Assembly (NCBI RefSeq): GCF_038502225.1
Contig: NW_027197008.1
Coordinates: 1 to 64,000, forward strand
Origin: Cherax quadricarinatus
Taxonomy: Eukaryota; Arthropoda; Malacostraca; Decapoda; Parastacidae
DNA: 64,000 nt
Reading direction: 5' to 3'
Shown: positions 1 through 11,698 of the stretch, piece after piece
Numbering within the stretch: the stretch's first letter is position 1
Layout of the letters: every line of letters starts with the position of its first letter
Position numbers and translations under genes: made by a program
The notes under the pieces: model-generated
Told to the model about the DNA's origin: nothing
The model's input: the letters and a program-made list of their open reading frames with translations, nothing else
The model's database searches: none

Positions 1-2
1 AC

Positions 3-1010
3 CTACTAGAGTTTTATGATAAGGTGACAGAAGTAAGACAAGAGAGAGAGGGGTGGATCGACTGCATTTTTTTGGACTGCAAGAAGGCCTTCGACACAGT
101 TCCTCACAAGAGGTTACTGCAAAAGCTAGAGGATCAGGCACACATAACAGGAAAGGCACTGCAATGGATCAGAGAATACCTGACAGGAAGGCAACAACGA
201 GTCATGGTACGTGACGAGGTGTCAGAGTGGGCGCCTGTGACAAGCGGGGTTCCACAGGGGTCAGTCCTAGGACCTGTGCTGTTCTTGGTATATGTGAACG
301 ACATAACAGAAGGGATAGACTCAGAAGTGTCCTTGTTTGCAGATGATGTGAAGTTAATGAGAAGAATCAAATCGGATGAGGATCAGGCAGGACTACAAAG
401 AGACCTGGACAGGCTACAAGCCTGGTCCAGTAACTGGCTCCTTGAGTTTAACCCTGCCAAATGCAAAGTCATGAAGATTGGGGAAGGGCAAAGAAAACTG
501 CAGACACAATATAGTTTAGATGGCCAAAGACTGCAAACTTCACTCAAGGAAAAAGATCTGGGGGTGAGTATAACACCGAGCATATCTCCTGAGGCGCACA
601 TCAATCAGATAACTGCTGCAGCATACGGGCGTCTGGCAAACCTACGGATAGCGTTCCGATACCTCAGCAAGGATTCGTTCAAGTCTCTGTATACCATTTA
701 CGTCAGGCCCATACTGGAGTATGCAGCACCAGTTTGGAATCCACACCTAGTCAAGCATGTCAAGAAATTAGAGAAGGTGCAAAGGTTTGCAACAAGACTA
801 GTCCCAGAGCTACGGGGATTGTCCTACGAAGAAAGGTTGAGAGAAATCGGCCTGACGACACTGGAGGACAGGAGGGTCAGGGGAGACATGATAACGACAT
901 ATAAAATACTGCGCGGAATAGACAAGGTGGACAAAGACGGGATGTTCCAGAGATGGGACACAGACACAAGAGGTCACAATTGGAAGTTGAAGACTCAGAT
1001 TTTTATTTAG
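3..1010 (+). CDS. CR1/L2-like LINE reverse transcriptase, partial (5' cut by window edge, 3' cut by insertion)
   Basis: An open frame runs in from the window edge. It encodes the reverse transcriptase of a non-LTR retrotransposon, which copies the element's RNA at the nicked target. RT motif A is FLDCKKAFD (residues 16-24 counted from base 24), motif B is SGVPQGSVLGP (74-84) and the catalytic FADD is at 105-108. The downstream thumb region (YVRPILEYAAPVWNP, then LEKVQRFATR) is typical of the CR1/L2/Crack group within the Jockey-related LINEs. Endonuclease and ORF1 lie outside the window. The frame loses similarity near 998, where the A-rich 3' end of the next, oppositely oriented LINE begins; the last four codons belong to that element. 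Clade assignment is by motif memory only. Confidence 0.8.
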   Translation, partial: LLEFYDKVTEVRQEREGWIDCIFLDCKKAFDTVPHKRLLQKLEDQAHITGKALQWIREYLTGRQQRVMVRDEVSEWAPVTSGVPQGSVLGPVLFLVYVNDITEGIDSEVSLFADDVKLMRRIKSDEDQAGLQRDLDRLQAWSSNWLLEFNPAKCKVMKIGEGQRKLQTQYSLDGQRLQTSLKEKDLGVSITPSISPEAHINQITAAAYGRLANLRIAFRYLSKDSFKSLYTIYVRPILEYAAPVWNPHLVKHVKKLEKVQRFATRLVPELRGLSYEERLREIGLTTLEDRRVRGDMITTYKILRGIDKVDKDGMFQRWDTDTRGHNWKLKTQIFI

Positions 1011-1586
1011 AACAATACAATACAAGAGATAGATAAAGACAATAACAGTTCTTACACAGAATAAATCATTAACAACCACACAAACATGAACTTTGAGATA
1101 ACACAAATATCCCTCCTCACCCATACATGAAAACCCCTACACCTATGATAACCAATAAACGAACAGTTCCAAAATGCATTATTATATGATTAACAAAACA
1201 CACCAACGATATGCATATATTGTCACTTTGTAAATTATAAAGTAGGACACCTTATACGTTAAATACAATTAACGTAATGTATTGAGAATAAGGTAAAAAC
1301 AATATGTTCATCAAACACAGAATATATTAATAAACAAGGATCCAACACACTGACACCTCTACAAGCATCTAAAAACATGCATATGAATAACATACATAGA
1401 ACAATGTCCCACTGCAAAGTCAAACACATATATTAAGTATACTCGTCACAAACCATGAATACACATCATACGCCCAAGTTCATACACATTCACCCGTTAC
1501 ATACCAGGAGGCGACCCCGTTTCCACCCCTGACAGCCCATCAACATAACACATTGTACCATCCCTACCCTGCCCCACCCACCTAAT

Positions 1587-4500
1587 TTACAAATTTAATA
1601 AAACCTCTAATGTAAGGTCTCTATATCCCTCAGAGAAATCCCGCTCCCACCTCCTCCCATAAAGTTCTCTATTACGGCACAACGTTTTATAAACCGTAAC
1701 AGCCAATACCCTCCTCTTCACCTCACTTACCCCTTTCCCCCTCATTCCCCACATTATGTAAACATAATCTACCATAATGTACCCCACAGCCCTAATAATA
1801 CTTTCATCCATACCCCCCACATCAAGACTCAATGCCCGCAGAACAGAGAAGTATTGACCACTTATCCTATGCAACACCCTGCTCAACCAACCCCTGACGC
1901 TCCCCAACCCCTCACAAAAATACACTACATGGAATGCAGAATCCTCCCCGCCACATATTCCACATACCCCCTTCCCCTCAACCACCCGTCTAGCTCGTAA
2001 GACCACTCCCGATGGTAAAATCCCATGCAAAAACCGATACATCACCTCACGTCCACGGGGTTGTAACCTTAACCTACCAAACCTTCTCCATATACATCCC
2101 CAGTCATACATGGGGAAAATCCCCTCCACCGGAGCCACAACCCTTTCCACTGACATCCTACACAGCCTACTTATTTTTACCTTACCCAGATCCCTAACCA
2201 TCACCACTGCCCTCAAAATAGTTTCACACTCCCTCAACTCCGTCCCAGAAAACATGCGTTTCAATTTATTGTGTACCTTAACCAACCCCCCCCCCACTCA
2301 CACCCTCCCTCATCACCTCCCTTTTAATGAAGATACATTTGACCCTCCTCTTTAAGTTCATTAAACCCAACCCCCCCTGACGCACAGGTAACATTACTAC
2401 ATCCCTTTTAAGCCAATCACAACCTGAACCCCACAAAAATTTAAAAACCCCTCTAAGTATAGTTGCAATTGCCGTCCCCGTTAAAGGGAACACGGCAGCC
2501 ACATGCCAAACCTTGCTATACAATAAAACGTTAATTACAATGGCACGCTGCACAAGGGTCAAATGATAAGGCCGCAATGCTCCCAATCGACCCAGAATCC
2601 TTTCTACCAACCTGACCGAATTATTAACACGTGCAACATCAAGATCATCTGCATAGATTAGACCACAAATTTTTAATGACATCACCCGCTTCTTTACGAC
2701 TGCACTACCCCACTCGACCCTCTCCCCCCAAGTTCCTAACCCCATAACCATGGACTTCTCCGAATTTACCCTCATACCAGTTGCACATGCAAACGTGTCG
2801 ACCACTCCATCTAAGGCGTTTATGGACATCCCCTCTCTAACCAAAACAGTGGTATCATCTACATACCCTATGAGAACAGGCCAAACGCCCCCTGTACCCC
2901 CCCAACCCCTCCACTAACGCCCATATGGCGCTCCACCATTCTATAAAAGGGGTCCTGTATGCATGCAAATAAAAGCTGTGACATAGGACACCCCTGTCTA
3001 AGACCTCTGCCCATTGCAATCCTCCCCCCTAATCTTCCATTAATCTGTACTCTCACCATTGCCCCTCTATATAACGCCTCTACCCATCCCACTATTTCTT
3101 CCCCATAGCCCTGTTTCCTAAGGATAGCTCTCAACGCCTCTCGCTCCACCCTATCATAAGCTCCTTGCCAGTCTAGTGCAACCAAACCCCCCCCCCCCTT
3201 CCCCCCCTTTTCCTTCCACGAAATCCCTTAAAAAACCATGCCCCACCCCCATAGACCTACCTGGCAACCCAAACTGGGTTTCCGATACAACCCTCCCTAC
3301 AACACACTTAATCCTATTTCCTAAAATTTTCGCAAATAACTTATAATCCGCGCATAACAACGATATTGTCCTATAGTCCCTGAGCGAACGCTGTTCCTTA
3401 CCCTTCGGTACCAAAACAACTACAGCTGTTGCCTGTCTTTCACCCAACCTGCCCCTTACCTTCATCAAGTTTAGTAACCTCACCAAAAAACCCTTTATTA
3501 ACTCCCAATGCTGTTGATAAAACTCCGCCGGCAGTCCATCGATTCCCGGTGCTTTGCCCTTTCGCATGGCACTCAAAGCTCTCCATATTTCCCCCTCAGT
3601 TATGTCCCCCCCCAAAGCTTCCCTATCACTGTGTCCTAACCTACATGGCACACTTCCACACACCCTCTCTAAATCCCCTAATCCTACCCCTTCCTCCCGC
3701 CAATACTTTTCGTACCACTTATCCGCAAACAACCCCATCCCATCCGTAGTGTGGATAACCTGACCCGCCCTATACCCTCCCACCGACTCAAGAACCTCCA
3801 AACATGGAATAGCTGTTGCCTGCTGACGTTGTTTTTGTCTGCGCAACACACACGAGGACGGCCTATCTCCCCATAACACCTCCTCCACCCCCGCCATTAC
3901 TCTCACCGCTTGGAACCGCTCGTCCTGGATTTCCCGCAACCTCTCTTTAAGTATCATAATGTTGTCCATCGGATAGATACCCTCTACTGCCCCTTTTACA
4001 TAACAACCCCGTAACCTGTCCTCCAAATAATTAAGCAACCCAAATTTTAAAGAATTAATCCTTTTCCCCTCCCTCACATAATAATGCCGAATCCGGTCCT
4101 TAGCCACACCATCCCACCACGTCACCACGTCCTCCACACCTTGTACCTCCTCAGTTAATCTCTCCCACAGCTCTGTAAAACCCCCCAACCCCTCCTCATC
4201 TTCCAACAGACTCGTATTTAATTTCCAATATCCCCTAGAGATACTAGCTAGGGAATCCCACTCTACTTCTGCTACAACCGCCCTATGATCTGAAAAAGCT
4301 AGTTCAATAGTACGGACAGACTTTGACAATACCTTATGAGATATATACAACCTGTCTAACCTAGCTGCATAACCTCGCCTCACGAAAGTATGCTCCACCT
4401 CCCACGCTCCCCCACCTACCACATCCCTCAACTGAACGTCCACCAAAAGATTGCGTAATGCTGTCAACATATGCCCCGCCCCTCGTGGTTCCACATCCGC

Positions 4501-4927
4501 TCTCCTGATCACACAATTCCAGTCCCCACCAACGATGGCCACTGCAGGTAAACCACGGAAAGCAAAAACTAGATCATCACACACAAAATCCCTCTTTACT
4601 TTCATATCATTTTCAGCTGGTGCATACACACTTACAAAGGTTACCCTCTGCCCCATCCACCACCCATCCACACGCAACACCCTCCCCCCCTCCCCCCTCA
4701 CTTCTTTGCAACACAAACGGGCTCGCCTCCTTTATCAATAAACCCACACCACCTTTCAAACGTGCCGATGGCAGAGTCAACACCTTATACCCTGCCACCT
4801 CGAGCACTCTACCCTCCCTGAAATTATGCTCCTGTAGAAAGACTACGTCCACTCTGTATCGACGTAAGAGCATACGAAAGCATTCCCTCTTCACACCAGT
4901 ACACAGTCCATTCACATTCACAGTCAT
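1587..4927 (-). pseudogene. LINE ORF2 (AP endonuclease + reverse transcriptase), Tx1-A copy 1, four frameshifts
   Basis: The ORF2 polyprotein nicks target DNA and primes reverse transcription. Endonuclease landmarks: TVNVNGLC near the start, FLQEHNF, VGGDWNCV and SDHRAV. RT landmarks: GKAPGIDGLPAEFY, motif A VALDWQGAYDRV (about 3,150-3,185), motif B RGLRQGCPMSQLLFA, and motif C GYVDDTTVL (about 2,845-2,872). A C-terminal zinc knuckle reads CGICGGEDSAFHVVYFC. The frame is split into pieces 4,613-4,927, 3,154-4,716, 2,868-3,185, 2,278-2,844 and 1,587-2,297. Every break coincides with a C run on the plus strand (about 4,681-4,699; 3,187-3,200; 2,899-2,905; 2,284-2,294). I saw no stop codon inside the pieces, so it may be functional if the runs are miscounted. 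Confidence 0.85.
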
Positions 4928-4942
4928 GCACTTAAGGCCTTT

Positions 4943-6178
4943 CTAAAGCTTCCAACCCTTTCTCCTCTCAACCTTCCCAGGGCCTCCTGCCCCAGGGTCA
5001 ACATGTGGTTTGTCACCATCCACCCCCCCCCCTTTCCGATGCCTCTTATCCTGGCTGTCTCGAGAATATACATCCTTCCTCCCAGACCTCTGCGCGGGCG
5101 TCAGGACATCATCTGAGTCTGACGCAGCCGCCCTCTTCCTCGTGACACCCTCTACCGCCATACTGTCTTCCGAAGATTCCTCACAGTGAACATCAACCTC
5201 TACTGTGACCTGTCGCACAGAGCACGGTGACTCCTCTCTGTGCCTGCAGTTGTCCTCCTTCCTTCTCGTGCCTGTCCCGCCACACTCTCCTTTCAACTCA
5301 GGCACCATTTCACGGACCAAGCCATTATCCTCGCCCGAAGAAGGTAAAGTTTTCAATACCTCGTCGAGCTCCTCCTCCAGCTCCCGCACCTCCTGCTGAA
5401 TTAGCACTTCCTCCCCCGTCACCGGCAAAGTGGCCATTTTTGGCTCCACACAACTCGTGCCTCGCCCATCATGCACCACAAGAGACTCTTCTACAATTTC
5501 ACTCCACAGACGGCCATCTCCTCGTTTTCCTTTGGAATTCTCCTCAACGACATCCACACCTGTAACTGGTGCTCCACCTGTTTGCGCCGGCGCCCTCCAC
5601 TGCCTCCCACACGTCGCCGCCATATGATCATACTCCCCACACAACCTGCATGTTCGTCGCTGCCCAGCATACGCCACTAGAATTTGGGTCCTAAACTCCG
5701 GCATCACGACGTATGACGGGATCGGGTGCCTCAGTGTCATTTTGAGGGAGAATGTACCCTCCGGACGTCCCATGTACGCACCTGCCGCCCACTTGCCTTG
5801 GGTTGCCAGATGCACGGTACCATAAGCTGCAAACACCTTCCGTAAGTCCTCCTCGTCAGCCTCGAAGGGGACATTTCGCAACTTCACCCACGTATAGTGG
5901 CGAGAGACGTCTATGAGTCGCACTTTGACAGCTGGAGTTACATCAATACTCACATGCTCAAATTTCGTCACTAACGACTCGTACACAGCCGTCGAATTTA
6001 ACTTGACGAATAGACGATAGGCCCCATTCAGGGCCACACCATAAACCTCATCATCCTGCACTCCGTACGTTTCCCTGATGATTGTCGGAAGTAACACCTG
6101 CGCCGTAGAGGGGGAAATCGCCCCACGAAGCAGCTCAACGCCGACAGTGTTCACCCTACGTCGGATACTCAGCGCCAT
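4943..6178 (-). CDS. LINE ORF1 protein (RRM-like fold plus CCHC zinc knuckle), Tx1-A copy 1
   Basis: An intact 411-codon frame starting at the ATG at 6,178; a longer frame exists but opens with GTG. ORF1 proteins coat LINE RNA and form the retrotransposition particle. The N-terminal third contains an RRM-like stretch (WVKLRNVPFEADEEDLRKVF, with YGTV after it), followed by SLKMTLRHPIPSYV and a zinc knuckle CRLCGEYDHMAATC. The C-terminal half is acidic and low in complexity, with a conserved DSDDVLTPAQRSG block found in every family member here. It ends in TAG. The ORF2 ATG at 4,927 lies in the same frame after only five intervening codons, suggesting stop-and-restart translation. Function is inferred from the family. 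Confidence 0.8.
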   Translation of the reverse strand: MALSIRRRVNTVGVELLRGAISPSTAQVLLPTIIRETYGVQDDEVYGVALNGAYRLFVKLNSTAVYESLVTKFEHVSIDVTPAVKVRLIDVSRHYTWVKLRNVPFEADEEDLRKVFAAYGTVHLATQGKWAAGAYMGRPEGTFSLKMTLRHPIPSYVVMPEFRTQILVAYAGQRRTCRLCGEYDHMAATCGRQWRAPAQTGGAPVTGVDVVEENSKGKRGDGRLWSEIVEESLVVHDGRGTSCVEPKMATLPVTGEEVLIQQEVRELEEELDEVLKTLPSSGEDNGLVREMVPELKGECGGTGTRRKEDNCRHREESPCSVRQVTVEVDVHCEESSEDSMAVEGVTRKRAAASDSDDVLTPAQRSGRKDVYSRDSQDKRHRKGGGVDGDKPHVDPGAGGPGKVERRKGWKL

Positions 6179-6281
6179 ATTGTTGCTATGAGAGCTCTCC
6201 TGACAAACAGCAGAGGGGTGCCGAGCACAACCGCACTCCACCGCAGTCAGGCAGCTAATGAAAATATAAAAAAAAAAAAAT

Positions 6282-8165
6282 CTTATCTATGCAGATGATC
6301 TGGATGTTGCACGTATGGAAAACTCGGTTAGGTTGGTAGACAGGATTCTGGTTTGCTTGGGAGCATTGCAGCCTTATCATCTGACCCATGTGCAGCGTGC
6401 CATTGTTATTAACGTCTTATTGTATAGTAAGGTTTGCACGTGGCAGCTGTGTTCCCTTCAACTAGGACGGCAATTGCAAATATACTTAGACGGGTTTTTA
6501 AATTCTTGTGAGGTTCGGGCTGTGATTGTCTTAAAAGGGATGTGGTAATGTTACCTGTGCATCAGGGGGGGGGTTGGGTTTGATGGATTTAAAGTGGAGG
6601 GTCAAATGTATCTTCATTAAGAGGGAGGTAATGAGGGAGTGTATGGGTAGGGGGGGGGTTTGGTCAAGATACATAGTAGATTGAAATGTATGTATTCTGG
6701 GGTAGAGTTGCGTGAGTATGAAACTGTTTTGAGGGCTCTGGTGTTGGCTCAGGATCTGGAGAAGGTAGTGGCACCGATGGAGGGGATTTTTCCCATGTAT
6801 GACTGGGGAAGTATGTGGGGTAGGTTCAGTAGGTTAAGGTTACAACCCCGTGGGCGTGAGGTGATGTACCGTTTTTTGCATGGGATTTTACCATCGGGTG
6901 TGGTTTTATGGGATAGACAGGTGGTTGAGGGGGGGGTCTGTGGAATATGTGGAGGGGAGGATTCTGCGTTCCACGTAGTGTATTTTTGTGAGGGGATTAG
7001 GAAAGCCAGTAGTTGGTTGAGCAGGGTGCTGCATAGGATAAGGGGTAAAAACATTTCTGTTCTGCGGACATTAAGTCTTGACGTGGGGGGTATGGATGAG
7101 AGTATTATTAGGGCTGTGGGGTACATTATGGTAGATTATATTTACATATCGAGGGGAATGCTGGGGAAAGGTGTTAGCGAGGTGAAGCAGCGGGTATTAG
7201 CGGTTACGTTTTATAAAACATTGTGTTGAAACAGGGATATTTATGGCGGGTATTAGCAGTTACGTTTTATAAAACATTGTGTTGAAACAGGGATATTTAT
7301 GGGCGGAGGTGGGAAAGGTATTTTCCAGTGGGATACAGAGAACTAACGTTAGGGGTATTATTAGACTTGTAAATCAGGAAGGAGGGGTAGGAAAGGGATG
7401 GTGTATGCTATAGTGGGAAGGGATGTCAGGGGTATGAAACAGGGTCACCTCCTGGGCTTGACAGTTGCTAAGGTTGTGTGTGATTTGATTGGAGTGAGAG
7501 TTGTTGAACTAACGCACTTTTTCTGAGGTGTAAGAAATATTATCATTGGCAGTTATTGTCACCTGGTTGAGGTGACATTATGTTATAACCTTATCTACAT
7601 AATTATGTAAATTTTGATATAAAATGTAATGTGTCTTGGTGTTATTGTGAACACCGATGATTATATATTTATTTAAGGATTCCTTCATGTTTTGTAAGGA
7701 TGTACGTAAGCATGTTAGTATATAAACATTTTGATTGTATCATAGGGTATTTAGTGGTAGGGTGTGGATGGTTTGGTTTGGGAGGAATAGAGCCTTTATG
7801 ATTGGACCTGAGTCTTGCTAGTAGAGATTTTGTAACCTGTAACTATACGTGTCTACCTATATATGCAGATGTGCATAATTTAAAATGCTCAATGTAACTT
7901 GTCATAATAGTGAGGCATTCATACCTGTTTTTTAACTAGTGGCACGTTTTGGTACTGTATATATAATGTAAGATCTTGCCTGGGGTGTTCTTGCTTATAT
8001 ATTGTTACAGACGTTTTTCACAAGTTCATTGTATATGATTAAGTGAATGAGTTTTTGATCTTGTGTATAGCCAGGTGAAACTGGACAGTTTTCACTGAGG
8101 GAGGGGGTAGGAGTGTAAGCAATCTCTGCAGTAGCAGGTCATGCGAAACACAATGTCATACTTAT
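6282..8165 (+). mobile_element. Tx1-A LINE, copy 2: 5'-truncated RT C-terminus and 3' UTR
   Basis: A plus-strand fragment beginning inside ORF2 at a LIYADDLDVAR segment and running through the C-terminal zinc knuckle (CGICGGEDSAFHVVYFC, about 6,935-6,990) to a divergent 3' UTR (7,375 to about 8,165). Protein pieces at 6,315-6,548 and 6,660-7,229 match the C-terminus of copy 1. Breaks again lie at G runs (about 6,565-6,575 and 6,648-6,658). It is preceded by an A run (6,268-6,280) and lies head-to-head with copy 1. Its 3' end meets the 3' end of the next minus-strand copy tail-to-tail at about 8,165-8,171; the exact boundary is uncertain. In 7,375-8,165 I see no gene. Confidence 0.7.
7191..7302 (+). 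repeat. 56-bp direct tandem duplication inside LINE copy 2
   Basis: CGGGTATTAG and the following 46 bases occur twice in succession (7,191-7,246 and 7,247-7,302) with very few differences. The unit covers the end of the ORF2 coding region. The length is not a multiple of three, so it shifts the frame. This is a local duplication in a dead copy. Confidence 0.85.
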
Positions 8166-8807
8166 TTTTTTTTATATTTTATTTAAAGCATCATAAATAC
8201 AAGGCTGCTTAAAAATTAAATAACATCACTATACATATTCTATAGTACACCAAGATTCACACCATAAATGCAAGAGAGTCATTTTGACTAAAACGTATAG
8301 ATGTATACGACAAACACACCAAAAAACGGATACGTACGTTTCACTAAACACACACAATACCAAAAGATATAACTGTTTGCGCAACAAATGTAAAACTGGT
8401 GGAAACCCCACTAAACCCATTATAACCTACATTCACATCATACAAACATGTTACATTAAAAATTAAACAATAGTTTATGTAATTTGCATACAAAATATAC
8501 AATTGTTTATAGAAATTCCAACTTAGACACAAATTCAATGATTTACTCTAAAACAACTTCATTAACATAATAAATATTATATAAATTGACGATCATATTA
8601 ATCGTCAGCAATTTCCATCCATTCTATATGTGTTCAATCTTGATACCTATGAACTACGTTTGAATCACAAACAAAAATCACAACATTACGAAATATTTAT
8701 AGGATAAATTTGGACGACTCAGGGTAATGTACACATGTTATATCCCTTTAATACTTTGGTGACTCACAGACTAGATTGAACAGTAACAGGGAAGGGATAA
8801 AACATGA

Positions 8808-8961
<154 letters not shown>

Positions 8962-9383
8962 GGTTTCTATACCCAAATATCTGGACCTATAAAACACAAT
9001 CAAAAACAAAATACTAAGAAAACTTGTGACAAGAAAAAACGAGTCTTTACACAAAAGGAAAGCTTCAAAAACATAACAAATACTGTAAAGGCACCACTGT
9101 CATTTTGTACACAGAATCAACAAACACACATCCATAACAACTAGAATACATCCATGCCCAATCTCATATTCACGTAACTCACACCTCCCCCCCCAAGAGA
9201 CGAGCCAGCTATTGCCCACTGACCTACATGGAAACTTACCCGGCATGCCCGTATATTTATTCACACCTTACTATACAATAAAACGTTAACAGCGATTACA
9301 CGTTGGGCTAGAGTGAGATGTTGGGGCCTCAAAACACCCAGACGACCAATGACCTTTTCCAACGTCCTTACTGAATTTTCCTC

Positions 9384-11698
9384 TTACGCCACATCCAAAT
9401 CGTCTCTATAAATAATACCACAAATCGCAGTCGTGTTAACCACGTTACAGCTCACCATTCCTCCCCCTTTCCAGGTACCCAACCCCATGATCATTGACTT
9501 TTCACTATTTACCTGCATACCCGTGGCTCGTTGAAACACACTCACATCTTCCAACACTTTCATATACATCCGTTCACACACCAAAACAACCGTATCATCC
9601 ACATAACCTATTAATGCCGGCCAACAAGTCCCTTACCCTACCCCCCCCCCCCCTCACCCCGGGAACTGACTGTGCTCTCAACCATCCTGTAAAAGGGATC
9701 CTAAAAACACACAAATAAGATCTGTGACATAGGGCACTCTTGTCATAAACCTCTACCCATCTCAAAGTCTGTCCCTATACACCCATTCATTTGTACTCTC
9801 ATCTTTGCTCCCTTATACAGCGTGTTTACCCACCGAACTATTTCTTCTCCAAAACCCTGTCTCCTAAGTATATTCTGCAGTGCACCTCTTTCCACTCTAT
9901 CATAGGCGGCCCGCCAGTCTAAGGCCAGTAAAGCCGCCCCCTCCCCCTCCCCTTTGACTCCACAAAACTTCTTAAAATCCCGTGACCTTCTAACATCGAC
10001 CTGCCCGGCAACCCAAACTGCGATGGTGAAACAACCCTCCCCACCACGCATTTTACCCTACTACCCAAAATTTTAGCGAAAACCTTATAGTGTGCACAGA
10101 GCAACGATATTGCCCTATACTTTCCAAGGTTTGGTTGCCCTTTGCCTTTCGGGACCAGCACCACAACTGCTGTATTCTGCTTATTCCCTAACGTACCCTT
10201 CTCCTTCATACAATTTAATAATCTTACCATGAACTTCCCAATCAACGCCCAATGCTGTAAATAAAATTCCACCGGTAAACCATCAATACCCGGGGCTTTG
10301 CCCCTTCTCATCTCGTGTAAAGCAATTTCAATCTCCTCCTCAGTAATATCCCCACCCAAAGCCTTCCTATCACTATGATCCAAATTGCACTTAGCATAAT
10401 TCCACTTCATCCATATCACTATTACTCCAGTATTTCTTATACCATATATCCGCATATGCACTCATAGCTTTCGAGTTTCTTATCACTTGACCTGCTCTAT
10501 GGATTCCCATCGTCTCATTTATCTCCAAGCTCGGGATTGCCGTCAGCGCCTGCTTTTGCTTTTGCTGCCGCAACACACTCGCGGATGGCTTGTCTCCCCA
10601 CAAAACTTCTTCTAATCCTGCTTGCAACCGCACTGCTTGAAACCGCTCATTATGCAACGTTCGCAAGCTCTCTTTTATGTCTACAATCTCGTCCATGGGG
10701 TAGACACCACCAACCTTTCCCTGCCCATAACAACCTCTTAATCGATCCTCTAAATAATTCACTAGCCCATATTTTAGAGTGTTATACGTTTACCCTCCCT
10801 CACGTAAAAGGATTTTATCCTTTCTTTTGCTACCGAGTCCCTCCACGTTACAATGTCTTCTACCTCCTGAGCTTCCCTTGAAAGCTCTTTCCATAGCATA
10901 GAAAAATCCTCTAAACCTTCCTCATCACTTAACACACTGATATTTAATTTCCAATAAGTCCGATAAATTTCCGCCATCCCCTCCCACCCTATCTCCACTA
11001 CTACTGCTCTATGATCTGACAAGACCGTCTCGACCATATTAAAAGACTTTGCAACTACTCCTTGAGAAATATACACTGTCTAACCTTGCAGCATATCCCC
11101 TTCTGATACAAGTATGTTCCGTTTCCTACACCACTCCCCCAAACACATCACGTAACTTAACATCGCTCAACAAATCTCTGAGAGGTGCAGACATATGCCC
11201 AGCCCCTTTGGGTTCGACGTCAGACACCCTTATGACAAAGTTCCAGTCACCCCCCACTATCGCCACTTCCGGAAGTGCACGCAAAAAATAAACAAGGTGC
11301 TCACACACAAAACCCTTTCGAACCTTCGTGCTATCCTCCGCAGGGGCGTACACACTTACCAAAGATACACGCTTTCCCATCCAAGTCCCATCCACTCTCA
11401 ACACCCTCCCCCACCCTCCCCCCACCCTCCCCCAACCCCCCTCACATCTCTGCAATACAAACGGGCTCGTCTCTTTTATTAAAAGACCCACACCACCTTT
11501 CAAATGGATAGTTGGCAGGGTCAGTACTTTATAACCTGCAACCTGCAACACTTCTCCCTCTTTGAAATTGTGTTCTTGAAGGAACATAACATCAACTCTA
11601 TGTTTGCTAAGAAAACTGTTTAACCAATCTCTCTTTAGTCTAATACATAAACCGTTAACATTAGCAGTCATGCACCTAAGGCCTGTTATATTTTCCAC
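9384..11698 (-). pseudogene. LINE ORF2 remnant (endonuclease + RT), copy 3
   Basis: Recognisable in five or more broken pieces: endonuclease at 11,126-11,698 (ANVNGLC, FLQEHNF, VGGDWNFVIR), linker and N-terminal RT at 10,391-11,076, RT palm at 9,743-10,461 (GKAPGIDGLPVEFY, LALDWRAAYDRV), and a short piece at 9,384-9,602. The zinc-knuckle end is missing. The N-terminus overlaps the ORF1 stop in a different frame, unlike copy 1, where the two are in the same frame. Decayed; no functional product is expected. Confidence 0.75.

Larger units (their letters stand above)
999..6255 (-). mobile_element. Tx1-like LINE (family Tx1-A), copy 1, apparently full length
   Basis: A non-LTR retrotransposon of about 5.3 kb reading right to left. 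Its 5' end is set at 6,255, where four copies in this window share a GCTGCCTG start (6,255; 22,278; 26,359; 62,281). Its 3' end is an AAATAAAA-type A-rich tail at about 999-1,010. It holds ORF1 (4,943-6,178), ORF2 (1,587-4,927) and a 3' UTR of about 590 bp (999-1,586) in which I see no gene. The family is placed in the Tx1/L1 group from an RRM-like plus CCHC ORF1 and an ORF2 with an N-terminal APE-type endonuclease, an L1-like RT and a C-terminal zinc knuckle. It has inserted into, or beside, the CR1-like fragment at 1-998. No target duplication could be identified. Confidence 0.8.

Noticed and set aside
3429..3763. Proline-rich plus-strand frames opposite LINE ORFs (similar ones at 4,451-4,946, 5,205-5,680, 11,195-11,534, 21,269-21,831)
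   Set aside because: They are antisense shadows of GC-skewed LINE coding sequence.
6282..6320. LIYADDLD as the RT catalytic motif of LINE copies 1 and 2
   Set aside because: The true catalytic GYVDDT lies about 50 codons upstream in copy 1 and in Tx1-B; the YADD word is in the following region and is not conserved in Tx1-B.
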